A stretch of 64,000 nt of DNA from Muriiphilus sp048268845 (GCA_048268845.1 JBLWUQ010000001.1:383784-447783); one strand, 5' to 3'. Shown: positions 15,911-25,580, counted from the first letter of the stretch. Notes: generated by a model from the letters alone, not told the origin. Translations and numbers: made by a program.

Positions 15911-17215
15911 ATGCTGATTTCCGAGATCATCCGGCACAAACGCGACGGCAAGACCCTTGGCGCGGACCAGATCGCCGCGATGGTTCAGGGCATTTCCTCC
16001 GGCGACGCCAGCGAAGGGCAGGTCGCTGCCTTCGCCATGGCGGTGTTCTTTCGCGGCATGGACCACGCCGAAGCGGCGGCGCTGACGCTGGCAATGCGCG
16101 ACAGCGGCGATGTCTTCACCTGGGACCTGCCCGGCCCGGTGATCGACAAGCATTCGACCGGCGGCGTCGGCGACAACGTCTCCTTGATGCTCGCCCCGAT
16201 CGTCGCGGCCTGCGGCGGCTATGTTCCGATGATCTCGGGCCGCGGGCTTGGCCATACCGGCGGCACGCTCGACAAGATGGACGCGATCCCCGGCTATGTC
16301 ACCCAGCCCGACAACGCGCTGTTTCGCCGCGTGGTGGCCGAGGTCGGCTGCGCCATCATCGGCCAGACCGCAGCACTTGCCCCCGCCGACAAGCGGTTCT
16401 ACGGCATCCGCGACGTGACCGCGACGGTCGAGAGCGTGCCGCTGATCACCGCCTCGATCCTGTCGAAAAAGCTCGCCGCCGGGCTGGGCGGGCTGGTGAT
16501 GGACGTGAAATGCGGCAACGGCGCCTTCATGGACGACCGCGCGCGCGCCGTCGAACTGGCCGAAAGCCTCACCGGCGTCGCGCGCGAGGCGGGGCTGCCC
16601 TGCAATGCGTTGATCACCGACATGAACCAACCGCTCGCCAGCGCCGCGGGCAACGCGCTCGAGGTTGTGAACGCGGTCGATTTCCTGACCGGCGCGCATC
16701 GCGACAGGCGGCTCGAAACCGTCACACTGGCGCTGGCGGGCGAAATGCTGGCGCTGTCCGGGCTGGCGGCAGATCGCAAGGCCGGGTTGGCAAAGGCCAC
16801 CGAAGCCCTGACCTCCGGCGCCGCCGCCGAAGTGTTCGGCCGGATGGTGGCCGCACTCGGCGGGCCGACAGATTTCACCGAGAACCCCGCGCAGCATCTG
16901 GCCAGCGCCAAGCTGACGCGCCGCGTCAGCGCCCCCGAAAGCGGACATGTTACCACGATCCAGACCCGCGACATCGGCCTTGCGGTGGTCGAACTTGGCG
17001 GCGGGCGGCGGGTCGCGAGCGACGAGGTGAACCCGGCGGTCGGCCTGACCGCGCTGGTCGATCTGGGCGAGCCCATCGCCAAGGGCGATCCGCTCTGCCT
17101 GATCCACGCCGACAGCGAGGCCGCGGCGGACGCCGCCGAGGCGCGGGTGCTGGCGGCCTACAATATCGGCGCGGCGCAACCCGTGCCGGACCCGGTCCTG
17201 CAGGTCATTGACTGA
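15911..17215 (+). CDS. deoA: thymidine phosphorylase
   Basis: 434 residues. The enzyme splits thymidine with phosphate to thymine and 2-deoxyribose 1-phosphate in pyrimidine nucleoside salvage. The family signature is intact: KHSTGGVGDNVSLMLAP, SGRGLGHTGGTLDKMDAIPG, and the KCGNGAFM phosphate/substrate region; the C-terminal alpha/beta domain follows. The ATG at 15911 sits behind a strong AGGAGG. It ends against truB (stop 17213-17215, truB stop at 17216), convergent. Its place between rpsO and truB interrupts the usual run of translation genes. Confidence 0.95.
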   Translation: MLISEIIRHKRDGKTLGADQIAAMVQGISSGDASEGQVAAFAMAVFFRGMDHAEAAALTLAMRDSGDVFTWDLPGPVIDKHSTGGVGDNVSLMLAPIVAACGGYVPMISGRGLGHTGGTLDKMDAIPGYVTQPDNALFRRVVAEVGCAIIGQTAALAPADKRFYGIRDVTATVESVPLITASILSKKLAAGLGGLVMDVKCGNGAFMDDRARAVELAESLTGVAREAGLPCNALITDMNQPLASAAGNALEVVNAVDFLTGAHRDRRLETVTLALAGEMLALSGLAADRKAGLAKATEALTSGAAAEVFGRMVAALGGPTDFTENPAQHLASAKLTRRVSAPESGHVTTIQTRDIGLAVVELGGGRRVASDEVNPAVGLTALVDLGEPIAKGDPLCLIHADSEAAADAAEARVLAAYNIGAAQPVPDPVLQVID

Positions 17216-18121
17216 TTACCGGTTGAACACCCGGCTCGGGTGCAACTCGCCGGCGCGGTAGATGCCCACCGCCACCGCCTTGCCCTCGAACGATGCCCAG
17301 GCCTCGTCGCCATATTCGGCGTCCGGGGTGATCACCATGCCGGGGTTGCCGTGGCGCAACTTCGCAGCACCTTCGGCGGTGCATTTCAACTCCGGCAGAT
17401 CGTCCAGCCCGTCCTCGAGCGGACGCAGATAGGCATCGAGTTCGGGCGTCCTCGCAAGGCTCTCGATCAGATCCATGCCGATCCCGTCCTCGGCATCGAA
17501 CGGCCCCGACCAGACCCGGCGCAGACTGACGACATGGCCATGGCACCCCAGCGCCTCGCCCAGATCGCGGGCGATGGCGCGCACATAACCGCCCTTGCCA
17601 CAGGTCATGTCCAGCACGACATGGTCGGGGTCCGGCCGCTCGACCATGCTCAGCTCCTCGACCCAGAGCGGGCGCGCGGCGATCTCGAAGTCCTCGTCGT
17701 CGCGCGCCAGCTTGTAGGCGCGCTCGCCGTCGATCTTCACCGCCGAGAACTTCGGCGGCACCTGCATGATGTCACCGACAAATGCACCCAGCGCCGCATT
17801 GATCTCATCATCCGAAGGCCGCAGATCGGAGGTCGCGATCACCTCGCCCTCGGTGTCGTCGGTGTTGGTAGCCTGCCCGAGCCTGACGGTGAAGCGGTAA
17901 GCCTTCAGCGAATCGGTGATGTAGGGAACCGTCTTGGTCGCCTCGCCCAGCGCAATCGCCAGAACTCCGGTCGCCTCGGGGTCGAGCGTGCCGGCATGGC
18001 CAGCCTTCTTCGCGTCGAACGCCCAGCGCACCTTGTTCACGACCGCGTTCGAGGTGATGCCGGCGGGCTTGTCCACGACCAGCCAGCCATGAACGTCGCG
18101 CGCATTCTTCCTGCGGGCCAT
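17216..18121 (-). CDS. truB: tRNA pseudouridine(55) synthase
   Basis: 301 residues, forming pseudouridine 55 in the T loop of tRNAs. HAGTLDPEATGVLAIALGEA carries the catalytic Asp near residue 40. GYVRAIARDLGEALGC is the second conserved motif, and a C-terminal PUA-like part follows. Its ATG overlaps the rbfA stop (TAATG), so the two are translationally coupled. Confidence 0.95.
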   Translation of the reverse strand: MARRKNARDVHGWLVVDKPAGITSNAVVNKVRWAFDAKKAGHAGTLDPEATGVLAIALGEATKTVPYITDSLKAYRFTVRLGQATNTDDTEGEVIATSDLRPSDDEINAALGAFVGDIMQVPPKFSAVKIDGERAYKLARDDEDFEIAARPLWVEELSMVERPDPDHVVLDMTCGKGGYVRAIARDLGEALGCHGHVVSLRRVWSGPFDAEDGIGMDLIESLARTPELDAYLRPLEDGLDDLPELKCTAEGAAKLRHGNPGMVITPDAEYGDEAWASFEGKAVAVGIYRAGELHPSRVFNR

Positions 18122-18546
18122 TAGGCGTCCCCGTCGTCGTCGGTTTCCCGCCCGCTTGCCACGTCGCGCCGGACCGTCTCGTCGGAAAACAGGCGGCGGG
18201 TTTCGTCAAGCTGGTCAAAGGTCTGGTCGATGACAAAGCGCAGATCGGGCGTGAACTTCATGCTCGTCACCTTGCCGACCACCCGGCGCAGCTCGCCCTT
18301 GTTGCGCGCCAGCGCCTTGACCGCCTCGTCCGCGTTCTTGCCACCCAGCGGCAGCACATAGGCGGTCGCGATCCGCAGATCGGGCGTGATGCGCACCTCG
18401 CCCACGGTGATCGACATGCGGTTGAGGTCGGGGTCATGGATCTGCCCCTGCATCAGCGCATCAGACAGCGTGCGCCGGATCAGTTCGGCGACGCGAAGCT
18501 GGCGCTGCGACGGGCCTTTCGGGGTATGGGACGGGTTCTTTGCCAT
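18121..18546 (-). CDS. rbfA: ribosome-binding factor A
   Basis: 141 residues with a single KH-type fold (RQLRVAELIRRTLSDAL, then a short DLNRMSITVGEVRITPDLR stretch, then LRRVVGKVTSMKFTPDLRF). RbfA helps the 30S subunit mature at 16S helix 1, notably in the cold. The ATG at 18546 gives the family length; 12 codons upstream in frame are ignored. It overlaps truB by one base pair and diverges from dapB. Confidence 0.94.
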   Translation of the reverse strand: MAKNPSHTPKGPSQRQLRVAELIRRTLSDALMQGQIHDPDLNRMSITVGEVRITPDLRIATAYVLPLGGKNADEAVKALARNKGELRRVVGKVTSMKFTPDLRFVIDQTFDQLDETRRLFSDETVRRDVASGRETDDDGDA

Positions 18547-18616
18547 GGCGCGCCATGTATGCCCGATTGCCTGTCTAGGCAACAGGCCTTAGGACGGGAC
18601 AAAACGGGAGAGCGAC

Positions 18617-19426
18617 ATGACGGACGTGCCGGGCATCGTGATCAACGGCGCATCGGGCCGGATGGGCCGGATGCTGGTGAAACTGGCAAGCGAAAGCCCG
18701 GCGGTGCGGCTGGTCGGCGTGCTTGAGCGTGCGGGCCACGACTGGATCGGGCGCGACATCGGCGAGGCGATGGGCGGGGCTGCGCTGGGCGTGACCGTCA
18801 CCGACGACCCGCTCGAGGCGATGGCAAAGGCGCAGGCAGTGATCGACTTCTCCGCGCCCGCCGCGACCGTGGCGCTGGCCACCATCTCCGCCCAGGCCCG
18901 CGCCGTGCATGTCATCGGCACCACCGGACTCACCGCCGATGACATCGCGAAACTCGACGCCGCCGCGCGCCACGCCACCATCGTGCGGGCCGGAAACATG
19001 AGCCTTGGCGTCAACCTGCTGGTCCAGCTGACCAGAAAGGTCGCCGCCGCACTGGACGAGGCCTTCGATATCGAAATCGTCGAGGCCCACCACAAGCACA
19101 AGGTCGACGCCCCCTCCGGCACCGCGCTGATGCTGGGCGAAGCCGCCGCCGAAGGGCGCGGCGTGCAACTGGGCCGCATCGCCGACCGGGGCCGCGACGG
19201 CATCACCGGCGAACGCATCGACGGCCATATCGGCTTTTCCGCGATCCGGGGCGGCGACATCGTCGGCGAGCATGAGGTGATCTTCGCAGGCGCAGGCGAG
19301 CGCATCGTCCTGCGCCACATCGCCACCGACCGCGAGATCTTCGCGCGCGGCGCACTCAAGGCAGCACTCTGGGGGATCGGGCAGAAACCCGGCAGCTACG
19401 ACATGATGGACGTGCTCGGTCTCTGA
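18617..19426 (+). CDS. dapB: 4-hydroxy-tetrahydrodipicolinate reductase
   Basis: 269 residues, NAD(P)H-dependent reductase of the diaminopimelate/lysine pathway. NGASGRMGRMLVKL is the N-terminal nucleotide-binding loop, GTTGLTADDI the second, and the catalytic region EAHHKHKVDAPSGTALML holds the His-His-Lys group. Start ATG 18617 follows GGGAGAG. It diverges from rbfA-truB across 70 bp. Confidence 0.96.
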   Translation: MTDVPGIVINGASGRMGRMLVKLASESPAVRLVGVLERAGHDWIGRDIGEAMGGAALGVTVTDDPLEAMAKAQAVIDFSAPAATVALATISAQARAVHVIGTTGLTADDIAKLDAAARHATIVRAGNMSLGVNLLVQLTRKVAAALDEAFDIEIVEAHHKHKVDAPSGTALMLGEAAAEGRGVQLGRIADRGRDGITGERIDGHIGFSAIRGGDIVGEHEVIFAGAGERIVLRHIATDREIFARGALKAALWGIGQKPGSYDMMDVLGL

Positions 19427-19436
19427 CCGCCCGTCC

Positions 19437-19483
19437 TTCATCTTGGCCAAAATACTCCGGGGGTCTGGGGGTGGAACCCCCAG
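19437..19483 (+). repeat. dispersed intergenic repeat, copy B
   Basis: TTCATCTTGGCCAAAATACT is followed by CCGGGGG and a CTGGGGG/CCCCCAG hairpin (19465-19471 with 19477-19483). It lies between dapB and the DUF1674 gene, just after the dapB stop. Confidence 0.55.
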
Positions 19484-19527
19484 CGCGAAAACCTGCGCGC
19501 CGCAGGCGCAACGCTTGGCTCCTCCGA

Positions 19528-19704
19528 TCAGAAATCGACCGCGATGCCCTTCTTCTCCCAATCGCCATAGCGCACCGGCTCCGGCCCGTCGCGGCCGCCA
19601 AGCTCGGTCGGCAGCGGTTTCGCCTTCACCTTGCGCCGCTCCTCGGCCTCGGCCAGCGCGCGCAGGGCTTCGGGGGGCAGGTCTGGTCGGGTCTCGTCAC
19701 TCAT
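19528..19704 (-). CDS. DUF1674 protein (succinate dehydrogenase assembly factor 4-like)
   Basis: 58 residues ending in the DUF1674 signature: LGGRDGPEPVRYGDWEKKGI followed by AVDF. Eukaryotic SDHAF4, which protects flavinylated SdhA, has the same C-terminal block, and alphaproteobacteria keep short homologues. The start MSDETRPDLPPEALRAL at 19704 gives the family size; a much longer open frame on this strand is antisense to rsmB. It diverges from rsmB with 67 bp between starts. Confidence 0.8.
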   Translation of the reverse strand: MSDETRPDLPPEALRALAEAEERRKVKAKPLPTELGGRDGPEPVRYGDWEKKGIAVDF

Positions 19705-19771
19705 GCCGGGCTTCCTTGTGCTCTGGCGATGATATAGGCCGCTTCGCAACCATTGGCAAAGGACAGGGCGC

Positions 19772-21043
19772 ATGGTGGACAAGGCGACAAGGCCGCGCAA
19801 ACAGGCGGTCGACCTGATGGGTGACGTGATCGAGGAACAGCGGCTGCTGTCCGAAGTCCTGCCGCGCCGGGTCGAACGCCTGGCCCCCGAAGATCGTGCC
19901 CGCACCCAGAGGCTGGTGACGATGGCGCTCAGGGTGATGGACCGCTCCGACCGGATGCTCGGCCCGCATCTGAGCAGGCGCCCGCCGATCCGGGTGATGA
20001 ACCTGTTGCGGCTGGGGGTTGCCGAGATCTGCGAGGCCGGCGAGGCGGCGCATGGCGTGGTGAATTCGGCAGTCGAGATTGCGCGCGCCGACACCAAGAC
20101 CGCGGGCATGGCCGGGCTGGTCAACGCCGTGTTGCGCAAGGTGGCCGTCGATGCCGAGAAGTGGCACAGCCTGCCGGTGCCGCGCCTGCCGAAATGGCTG
20201 CGCAAGCCGCTGATCGACGATTTCGGCAAGGCGGCGGTCGAGGCGATCGAGGCGGCGCATTACGCCGGGCCGCCGCTCGACCTGACCGCCAAGGGCGACC
20301 CGGCGGCGCTGGCCGAGGCCGTGGGCGGCACGCTCCTGCCAACCGGATCGGTGCGGCTGGCGGTCGGCGCGCAGGTCACGAAACTGCCCGGCTTTGCGGC
20401 GGGCGACTGGTGGGTGCAGGACGCCGCCGCCGCGCTGCCGGCGAAGGTCCTCGACCCGCAACCGGGCGAGGCGGTGCTCGACCTCTGCGCCGCGCCGGGT
20501 GGCAAGACCATGCAGCTTGCCGCCGCCGGGGCGGACGTGACCGCCGTCGATATCTCCGCCTCGCGGATGGCGCGGCTGACCGAGAACCTTGCGCGCTCCG
20601 GGCTGACGGCCACGACCATCGTGGCCGACGCGCTGGAATACGAGGGCGGGCCGTTCGATGCGATCCTGCTCGATGCGCCCTGCAGTGCCACGGGCACGAT
20701 TCGCCGCCACCCCGATCTGCCCTATGCCAAGGACGGCTCGGACTTTCCCGGCCTGTTCAAGTTGCAGGAACACCTGATCGACCGCGCGCTCGGCCTGCTG
20801 AAACCCGGCGGGCGGCTCGTCTTCTGCACCTGTTCGCTGCTGATCGACGAGGGTGAGGAACAAGTGCGCGACGCGCTTGCCCGCCACCCCGGCCTGCGCG
20901 TCGACCAGAGCGCGCTTGCCCGTCCCGGCATCGACCCTGCCTGGATCGGGCCCGAGGGCGGCTTGCGCCTGCGCCCGGATTTCTGGGCCGACCGGGGCGG
21001 GATGGACGGCTTCTTCATCGCTTGCCTTGTCACGCCTGAATAG
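19772..21043 (+). CDS. rsmB: 16S rRNA (cytosine(967)-C(5))-methyltransferase family protein
   Basis: 423 residues. An N-terminal NusB-like helical domain (1-140) precedes a SAM-dependent methyltransferase with DLCAAPGGKTMQLAAAGADV, DAPCSATGTIRRHPD (motif IV Cys) and FCTCSLLIDEGEEQ (motif VI catalytic Cys). It modifies 16S rRNA in the cytoplasm. The ATG at 19772 follows ACAGGGCGC. It is followed by the heparinase-like gene and purH on the same strand. Confidence 0.92.
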   Translation: MVDKATRPRKQAVDLMGDVIEEQRLLSEVLPRRVERLAPEDRARTQRLVTMALRVMDRSDRMLGPHLSRRPPIRVMNLLRLGVAEICEAGEAAHGVVNSAVEIARADTKTAGMAGLVNAVLRKVAVDAEKWHSLPVPRLPKWLRKPLIDDFGKAAVEAIEAAHYAGPPLDLTAKGDPAALAEAVGGTLLPTGSVRLAVGAQVTKLPGFAAGDWWVQDAAAALPAKVLDPQPGEAVLDLCAAPGGKTMQLAAAGADVTAVDISASRMARLTENLARSGLTATTIVADALEYEGGPFDAILLDAPCSATGTIRRHPDLPYAKDGSDFPGLFKLQEHLIDRALGLLKPGGRLVFCTCSLLIDEGEEQVRDALARHPGLRVDQSALARPGIDPAWIGPEGGLRLRPDFWADRGGMDGFFIACLVTPE

Positions 21044-21134
21044 GCGATGACTCAACCGGCGCATCGCGATAGCATGCGCGTCAAGAACCCGATAAGGGAC
21101 AACGGTACCCGCGTATCCGAGCCGAGGCAGCCCC

Positions 21135-22886
21135 GTGCCACGTCATGATCCATGGTCAGCGCGCCGAACGCGCTGGATGAACCGCTGGCACGCGCGCCGG
21201 GCTGCACGGGCGCGCCCGGCGACCGGGTTTGTCTCGCAGCCCGAACCCCGCACCATCGGAAGCTACGCCAAGGGCCGGCAACTGGTTGCGGGCAATATCC
21301 TTCTGGCCGGACATCTGGTGCAGGCACCCGATCAAATGGTCTGGGATGCCGCACAGCCTTCGCCGGCGTTTTCCGAGGCGCTGCACGGGTTCGGCTGGAT
21401 GGACGATCTGGCAGCCCTTGGGGATCGCGCCGCACGGCTGCGCGCACAGGCCTGGACATCGGGCTGGATCGACCGCTTCGGGCGGGGCGCCGGGCCGGGC
21501 TGGACGCCGGACCTGACCGGGCGGCGGCTGATCCGCTGGATCAACCATGCGCTGTTCGTGATGTCCGGGCAGGAAACCACCGAGTCGCAGGCGTTCTTTC
21601 GCTCGCTCGGCCAGCAGACGATCTTTCTGGCGCGGCGCTGGCCGGTGGCCTCGCCCGGTCTGCCCCGGTTCGAGGCGCTGACCGGGCTGATCTATGCCGG
21701 GCTGTCGCTGACCGGAATGGAAGAGCACGTCGCCGCGGCGATGCAGGGGCTGGCGCGCGAATGTCGCGAACAGATCGACGCCGAGGGCGGGCTGCCGACT
21801 CGCAACCCCGAGGAACTGCTCGAGGTCTTCACGCTGCTCAACTGGGCCTCGCTGGCGCTCGCTGAAAGCGGGCGGATGGCGCAGGCCGAGCACCTTGCGG
21901 CAATCGAGCGGATCGCGCCGACCCTGCGCGCGCTGCGCCATGCCGATGGCAGCCTGGCGCGGTTTCACGGTGGCGGGCGCGGGGCCGAGGGGCGGCTGGA
22001 TCAGGCGCTGGCGACCTCGCGGGTGCGCGCCGGGGTGAACGCGGGGCTGGCGATGGGCTACGCCCGGCTGTCGGGCGGGCGCACCACGTTGATCATCGAC
22101 GCCTCGCGCCCGCCGGTCGGGGCGGCTTCGGCCAATGCCCATGCCTCGACGCTGGCGATCGAGGTCACGTCGGGGCGGCGGCCCCTGATCGTCAGTTGCG
22201 GTTCGGGCGCCGAGTTCGGCGAGGACTGGCACAAGGCCGGGCGCGCGACGCCGTCACATTCGGTGCTGGGGCTCGATGGCTATTCCTCGTCGCGGCTGGG
22301 TGCGACCCGCCGCACCGGCGCGGGCGAGCGCGCGCTTCTGTTGCGCAATCCCGAAACCGTGAACGCACAGGAACTGGTCGATGACGGCATGGTCGGCATC
22401 GTCACCGGGCATGACGGCTATGTGCCCAGTCACGGGCTGGCCTATATGCGGCGGATCGAGATGACCGCCGATGGGCGCGTGATCACCGGCGAAGAGACGC
22501 TGGCGGCGGTGTCCGACGATGAGCAGCAATTGTTCGACCGGGCGCTGGCGGCGACCGGGCTGATCGGCGTGCGCTATTCGATCCGGTTTCACCTGCACCC
22601 CGATGTCGATGCCGCCGTCGACCTTGGCGGCACCGCGGTGTCGATGATGCTCAAAAGTGGCGAGATCTGGGTGTTCCGCTATCACGGTGCGGCGGATCTG
22701 TCGGTCGAGGCCGGGATTTACCTTGAAAAGGGCCGGCTGAAGCCGCGTGCGGCGAAACAGGTGGTTCTATCCGGCGCCGCAATGGACTATGCGACCCGCA
22801 TCGGCTGGACGCTGGCCAAGGCGCAGGACACGCCCGTGGGGCTGCGCGACCTTGTGCGCGACGGACCGGCGGGATTGCCAGACTGA
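21135..22886 (+). CDS. heparinase II/III-family protein
   Basis: 583 residues. An alpha-helical toroid-like N-terminal part (about 60-290: TGRRLIRWINHALFVMSGQE, RNPEELLEVFTLLNWASLAL) precedes a beta-rich C-terminal domain (SHSVLGLDGYSSSRLG, RIEMTADGRVITGEETL). Family members cleave acidic polysaccharides by beta-elimination, but in Rhodobacterales this gene recurs between rsmB and purH and its substrate is unknown. No signal peptide is obvious. purH starts 15 bp downstream, so they are likely cotranscribed. Confidence 0.85.
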   Translation: MPRHDPWSARRTRWMNRWHARRAARARPATGFVSQPEPRTIGSYAKGRQLVAGNILLAGHLVQAPDQMVWDAAQPSPAFSEALHGFGWMDDLAALGDRAARLRAQAWTSGWIDRFGRGAGPGWTPDLTGRRLIRWINHALFVMSGQETTESQAFFRSLGQQTIFLARRWPVASPGLPRFEALTGLIYAGLSLTGMEEHVAAAMQGLARECREQIDAEGGLPTRNPEELLEVFTLLNWASLALAESGRMAQAEHLAAIERIAPTLRALRHADGSLARFHGGGRGAEGRLDQALATSRVRAGVNAGLAMGYARLSGGRTTLIIDASRPPVGAASANAHASTLAIEVTSGRRPLIVSCGSGAEFGEDWHKAGRATPSHSVLGLDGYSSSRLGATRRTGAGERALLLRNPETVNAQELVDDGMVGIVTGHDGYVPSHGLAYMRRIEMTADGRVITGEETLAAVSDDEQQLFDRALAATGLIGVRYSIRFHLHPDVDAAVDLGGTAVSMMLKSGEIWVFRYHGAADLSVEAGIYLEKGRLKPRAAKQVVLSGAAMDYATRIGWTLAKAQDTPVGLRDLVRDGPAGLPD

Positions 22887-22900
22887 CCAAGGAACACCAG

Positions 22901-24502
22901 ATGACCGACACTTCGCCCGCCCATTCCCCGATCCGCCGCGCGCTGATTTCCGTGTCCGACAAGACCGGGCTGGCCGATCTTGGCCGCGCACTGGCGGCGC
23001 GCGGCGTCGAGATCCTGTCGACCGGCGGTTCCGCCAGGGCGCTGCGCGAGGCCGGTGTCGCGGTGCGCGACGTGGCCGAGGTGACGGGGTTTCCCGAGAT
23101 GATGGATGGCCGCGTCAAGACACTGCACCCGATGGTGCATGGCGGGTTGCTGGCGCTGCGTGACAACGACGCACACCTCGCGGCGATGCAGGAACACGGG
23201 ATCGGCGCGATCGACCTCTTGGTCGTCAACCTCTATCCGTTCGAGGCGGCGCTGGCGCGCGGTGCGGATTACGACGAGATGATCGAGAACATCGACATCG
23301 GCGGCCCCGCGATGATCCGTGCTGCGGCCAAGAACCATGCGTTCGTGACCACCGTGGTGGATGTCGAGGATTACGCGAAGCTCTTGGGCGACATGGACCA
23401 GCACAACGGCGCCACCTGCCGGAAGTTCCGCAAGAAACTGGCCCAGATCGCCTATGCCCGCACCGGCGCCTATGACGCGGCGGTGTCGGGCTGGATGGCC
23501 GATGCCATCGGCGTCGAGACGCCGCGCCGCCGGGTCGTGGCCGGGCAACTGGTCCAGACGCTGCGCTATGGCGAGAACCCGCATCAGCAGGCGGCGTTCT
23601 ACCGCGACGGCTCGTCCCGGCCCGGCGTGGCGACGGCAGTGCAGCATCAGGGCAAGGAACTCAGCTACAACAACATCAACGACACCGACGCGGCGTTCGA
23701 ACTGGTGGCGGAGTTTGCCCCCGAGGACGGCCCGGCGGTGGCGATCATCAAGCACGCCAACCCCTGCGGCGTGGCCCGTGGCGCAACGCTGCTGGAGGCC
23801 TACCGGAAGGCGTTCGACTGCGACCGCACCAGCGCGTTCGGCGGCATCGTGGCGCTGAACATGCCGCTGGATGCCGACACCGCGCGGGCGATTGTGGAAA
23901 TCTTCACCGAAGTGGTGATCGCGCCGGGCGCATCAGATGAGGCGCGCGAGATTTTCGCCGCGAAAAAGAACCTGCGGCTTCTGACCACCGACGCCCTGCC
24001 GGATGCACGCGCGGGCGGGATGACGATCCGGCAGGTTGCGGGCGGCTATCTGTTTCAGGACAAGGATAACGGCCATATCGACCGCGACGATCTCAAGGTC
24101 GTGACGAGGAAAGCGCCGACCGAGGCGCAGATGCGCGACCTCATGTTCGCATGGAAAGTGGCCAAGCACGTCAAGTCCAACGCCATCGTCTACGTCAAGG
24201 ACGCCGCCACTGTGGGCGTCGGCGCGGGGCAGATGAGCCGGCTTGATTCGGCCAACATCGCCGCGATCAAGGCCGGGCGGATGGCGAAGGAACTGGGGCT
24301 GGCCGACAGCCCCGCGATCGGCTCGGCGGTGGCGTCGGACGCGTTCTTTCCCTTCCCCGACGGGCTGCTCGAGGCGGCTGCGGCGGGCGCGACCTGCGTG
24401 ATCCAGCCGGGCGGCTCGATGCGCGACGATGAGGTCATTGCCGCCGCCGACGAGGCCGGGCTTGCCATGGTCTTCACCGGCATGCGGCATTTCCAGCACT
24501 GA
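22901..24502 (+). CDS. purH: bifunctional AICAR formyltransferase/IMP cyclohydrolase
   Basis: 533 residues, last two steps of purine synthesis. The N-terminal IMP cyclohydrolase part has RALISVSDKTGLADLGRAL, STGGSARALREAG and GFPEMMDGRVKTLHP. The C-terminal transformylase has LRYGENPHQQAAFYRDG and IIKHANPCGVA with the catalytic Lys-His. Length is normal. lspA starts 4 bp after the stop. Confidence 0.97.
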   Translation: MTDTSPAHSPIRRALISVSDKTGLADLGRALAARGVEILSTGGSARALREAGVAVRDVAEVTGFPEMMDGRVKTLHPMVHGGLLALRDNDAHLAAMQEHGIGAIDLLVVNLYPFEAALARGADYDEMIENIDIGGPAMIRAAAKNHAFVTTVVDVEDYAKLLGDMDQHNGATCRKFRKKLAQIAYARTGAYDAAVSGWMADAIGVETPRRRVVAGQLVQTLRYGENPHQQAAFYRDGSSRPGVATAVQHQGKELSYNNINDTDAAFELVAEFAPEDGPAVAIIKHANPCGVARGATLLEAYRKAFDCDRTSAFGGIVALNMPLDADTARAIVEIFTEVVIAPGASDEAREIFAAKKNLRLLTTDALPDARAGGMTIRQVAGGYLFQDKDNGHIDRDDLKVVTRKAPTEAQMRDLMFAWKVAKHVKSNAIVYVKDAATVGVGAGQMSRLDSANIAAIKAGRMAKELGLADSPAIGSAVASDAFFPFPDGLLEAAAAGATCVIQPGGSMRDDEVIAAADEAGLAMVFTGMRHFQH

Positions 24503-24506
24503 ACGG

Positions 24507-24989
24507 ATGCGTCTGGTAGCCATAACCGCAGCCGCGACCTTCGCGCTCGACCAGCTTCTGAAGTTCGTCGTGGTGCAGGTGCTCGACCTTGCCAACAGGG
24601 GCGAGATCGACGTGATCCCGCCCTTTCTCAACCTGCGCATGGCGTGGAACCGGGGGGTGAACTTCGGGCTGCTGTCGTCAAACGCCGATGTGACCCGCTG
24701 GGCGCTGATCTTTGTGGCGCTGGTCATCACCTTCTGGGTCATCTGGTGGGTCCGGCGCGAGCGGATGCGGCCCATCGCGCAGGTCGCGGCGGGGCTGTTG
24801 ATCGGCGGTGCGCTGGGCAACGTGATCGACCGCATTATCTATGGCGCCGTGGCCGATTTTCTCAACATGTCGTGCTGCGGCTGGCAGAACCCGTGGTCGT
24901 TCAATCTGGCCGATGTGGCGATCTTCGCGGGGGCCATCGGGCTGGCGTTGTTTTCCGGTGGCGCAAAAAGCGGTGACAAGACCCCGTGA
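24507..24989 (+). CDS. lspA: lipoprotein signal peptidase (signal peptidase II)
   Basis: 160 residues, four membrane helices, aspartyl protease cutting prolipoproteins before the lipidated Cys. Both catalytic Asp motifs are visible: GGALGNVIDRIIYGAVADF and FNLADVAIFAGAIGLALF. The start ATG 24507 is 4 bp past purH; the gene was probably recruited into the purH transcript. The next gene encodes a lipoprotein that needs this enzyme. Confidence 0.95.
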   Translation: MRLVAITAAATFALDQLLKFVVVQVLDLANRGEIDVIPPFLNLRMAWNRGVNFGLLSSNADVTRWALIFVALVITFWVIWWVRRERMRPIAQVAAGLLIGGALGNVIDRIIYGAVADFLNMSCCGWQNPWSFNLADVAIFAGAIGLALFSGGAKSGDKTP

Positions 24990-25043
24990 CGCGCCGATTC
25001 GAATGAGTTAAAGAGAATGCGAACCTGGGTGAAGGAGGCGTCC

Positions 25044-25580
25044 ATGCGAGGCGTTCGCGGAAGATTATTCCTGGCTTTTGTCGGCCTGGTGGCGCTGACC
25101 GCCTGTGACAGCTCGGACGAACCGCAGCTGATGAACATTCGCACGGACACACCCGACGAGTTCGCGATTCTGCCGACAAAGCCGCTCGAGGTGCCGGAAA
25201 CCTATGCCTCGCTGCCGACGCCGACACCCGGCGAGGGCAACCTTGTCGACCCCAACCCGCGCGGCGATGCGGTCGCGGCGCTGGGCGGCGACCCCAACCG
25301 GCTGGTGCGCGGCGGGATCAATCCGGGCGAACAGACCCTGATCGCCTATGCCACCCGCTACGGTGTGCCGGGCGATATCCGTCAGGTGCTGGCCCGCGAA
25401 GACCTCGAATGGCGCAAGACCAACAACGGCCGGCTTCTGGAGCGGATGTTCAACGTCAACGTCTATTATTCGAGCTACAAGCCGATGTCGCTGGACCAGC
25501 ACCTCGAGCTTGAGCGGATGCGCGCCAAGGGGATCTGGACCCCCTCCGCGCCGCCCGACCCGCAAGTCAGGATCGAGTAG
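25044..25580 (+). CDS. DUF3035 lipoprotein (BamF-like)
   Basis: 178 residues. A lipoprotein signal (FLAFVGLVALTAC, lipobox ending at the Cys near residue 21) is followed by the DUF3035 hallmark DEFAILPTKPLEVPETYASLP. The same Pfam family has been assigned as BamF, an alphaproteobacterial subunit of the outer-membrane BAM complex; the match here is from motif recognition. A helical C-terminal region (IRQVLAREDLEWRK, MSLDQHLELERM) follows. The start follows GAAGGAGG. It lies between lspA and the M16 pair. Confidence 0.78.
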   Translation: MRGVRGRLFLAFVGLVALTACDSSDEPQLMNIRTDTPDEFAILPTKPLEVPETYASLPTPTPGEGNLVDPNPRGDAVAALGGDPNRLVRGGINPGEQTLIAYATRYGVPGDIRQVLAREDLEWRKTNNGRLLERMFNVNVYYSSYKPMSLDQHLELERMRAKGIWTPSAPPDPQVRIE

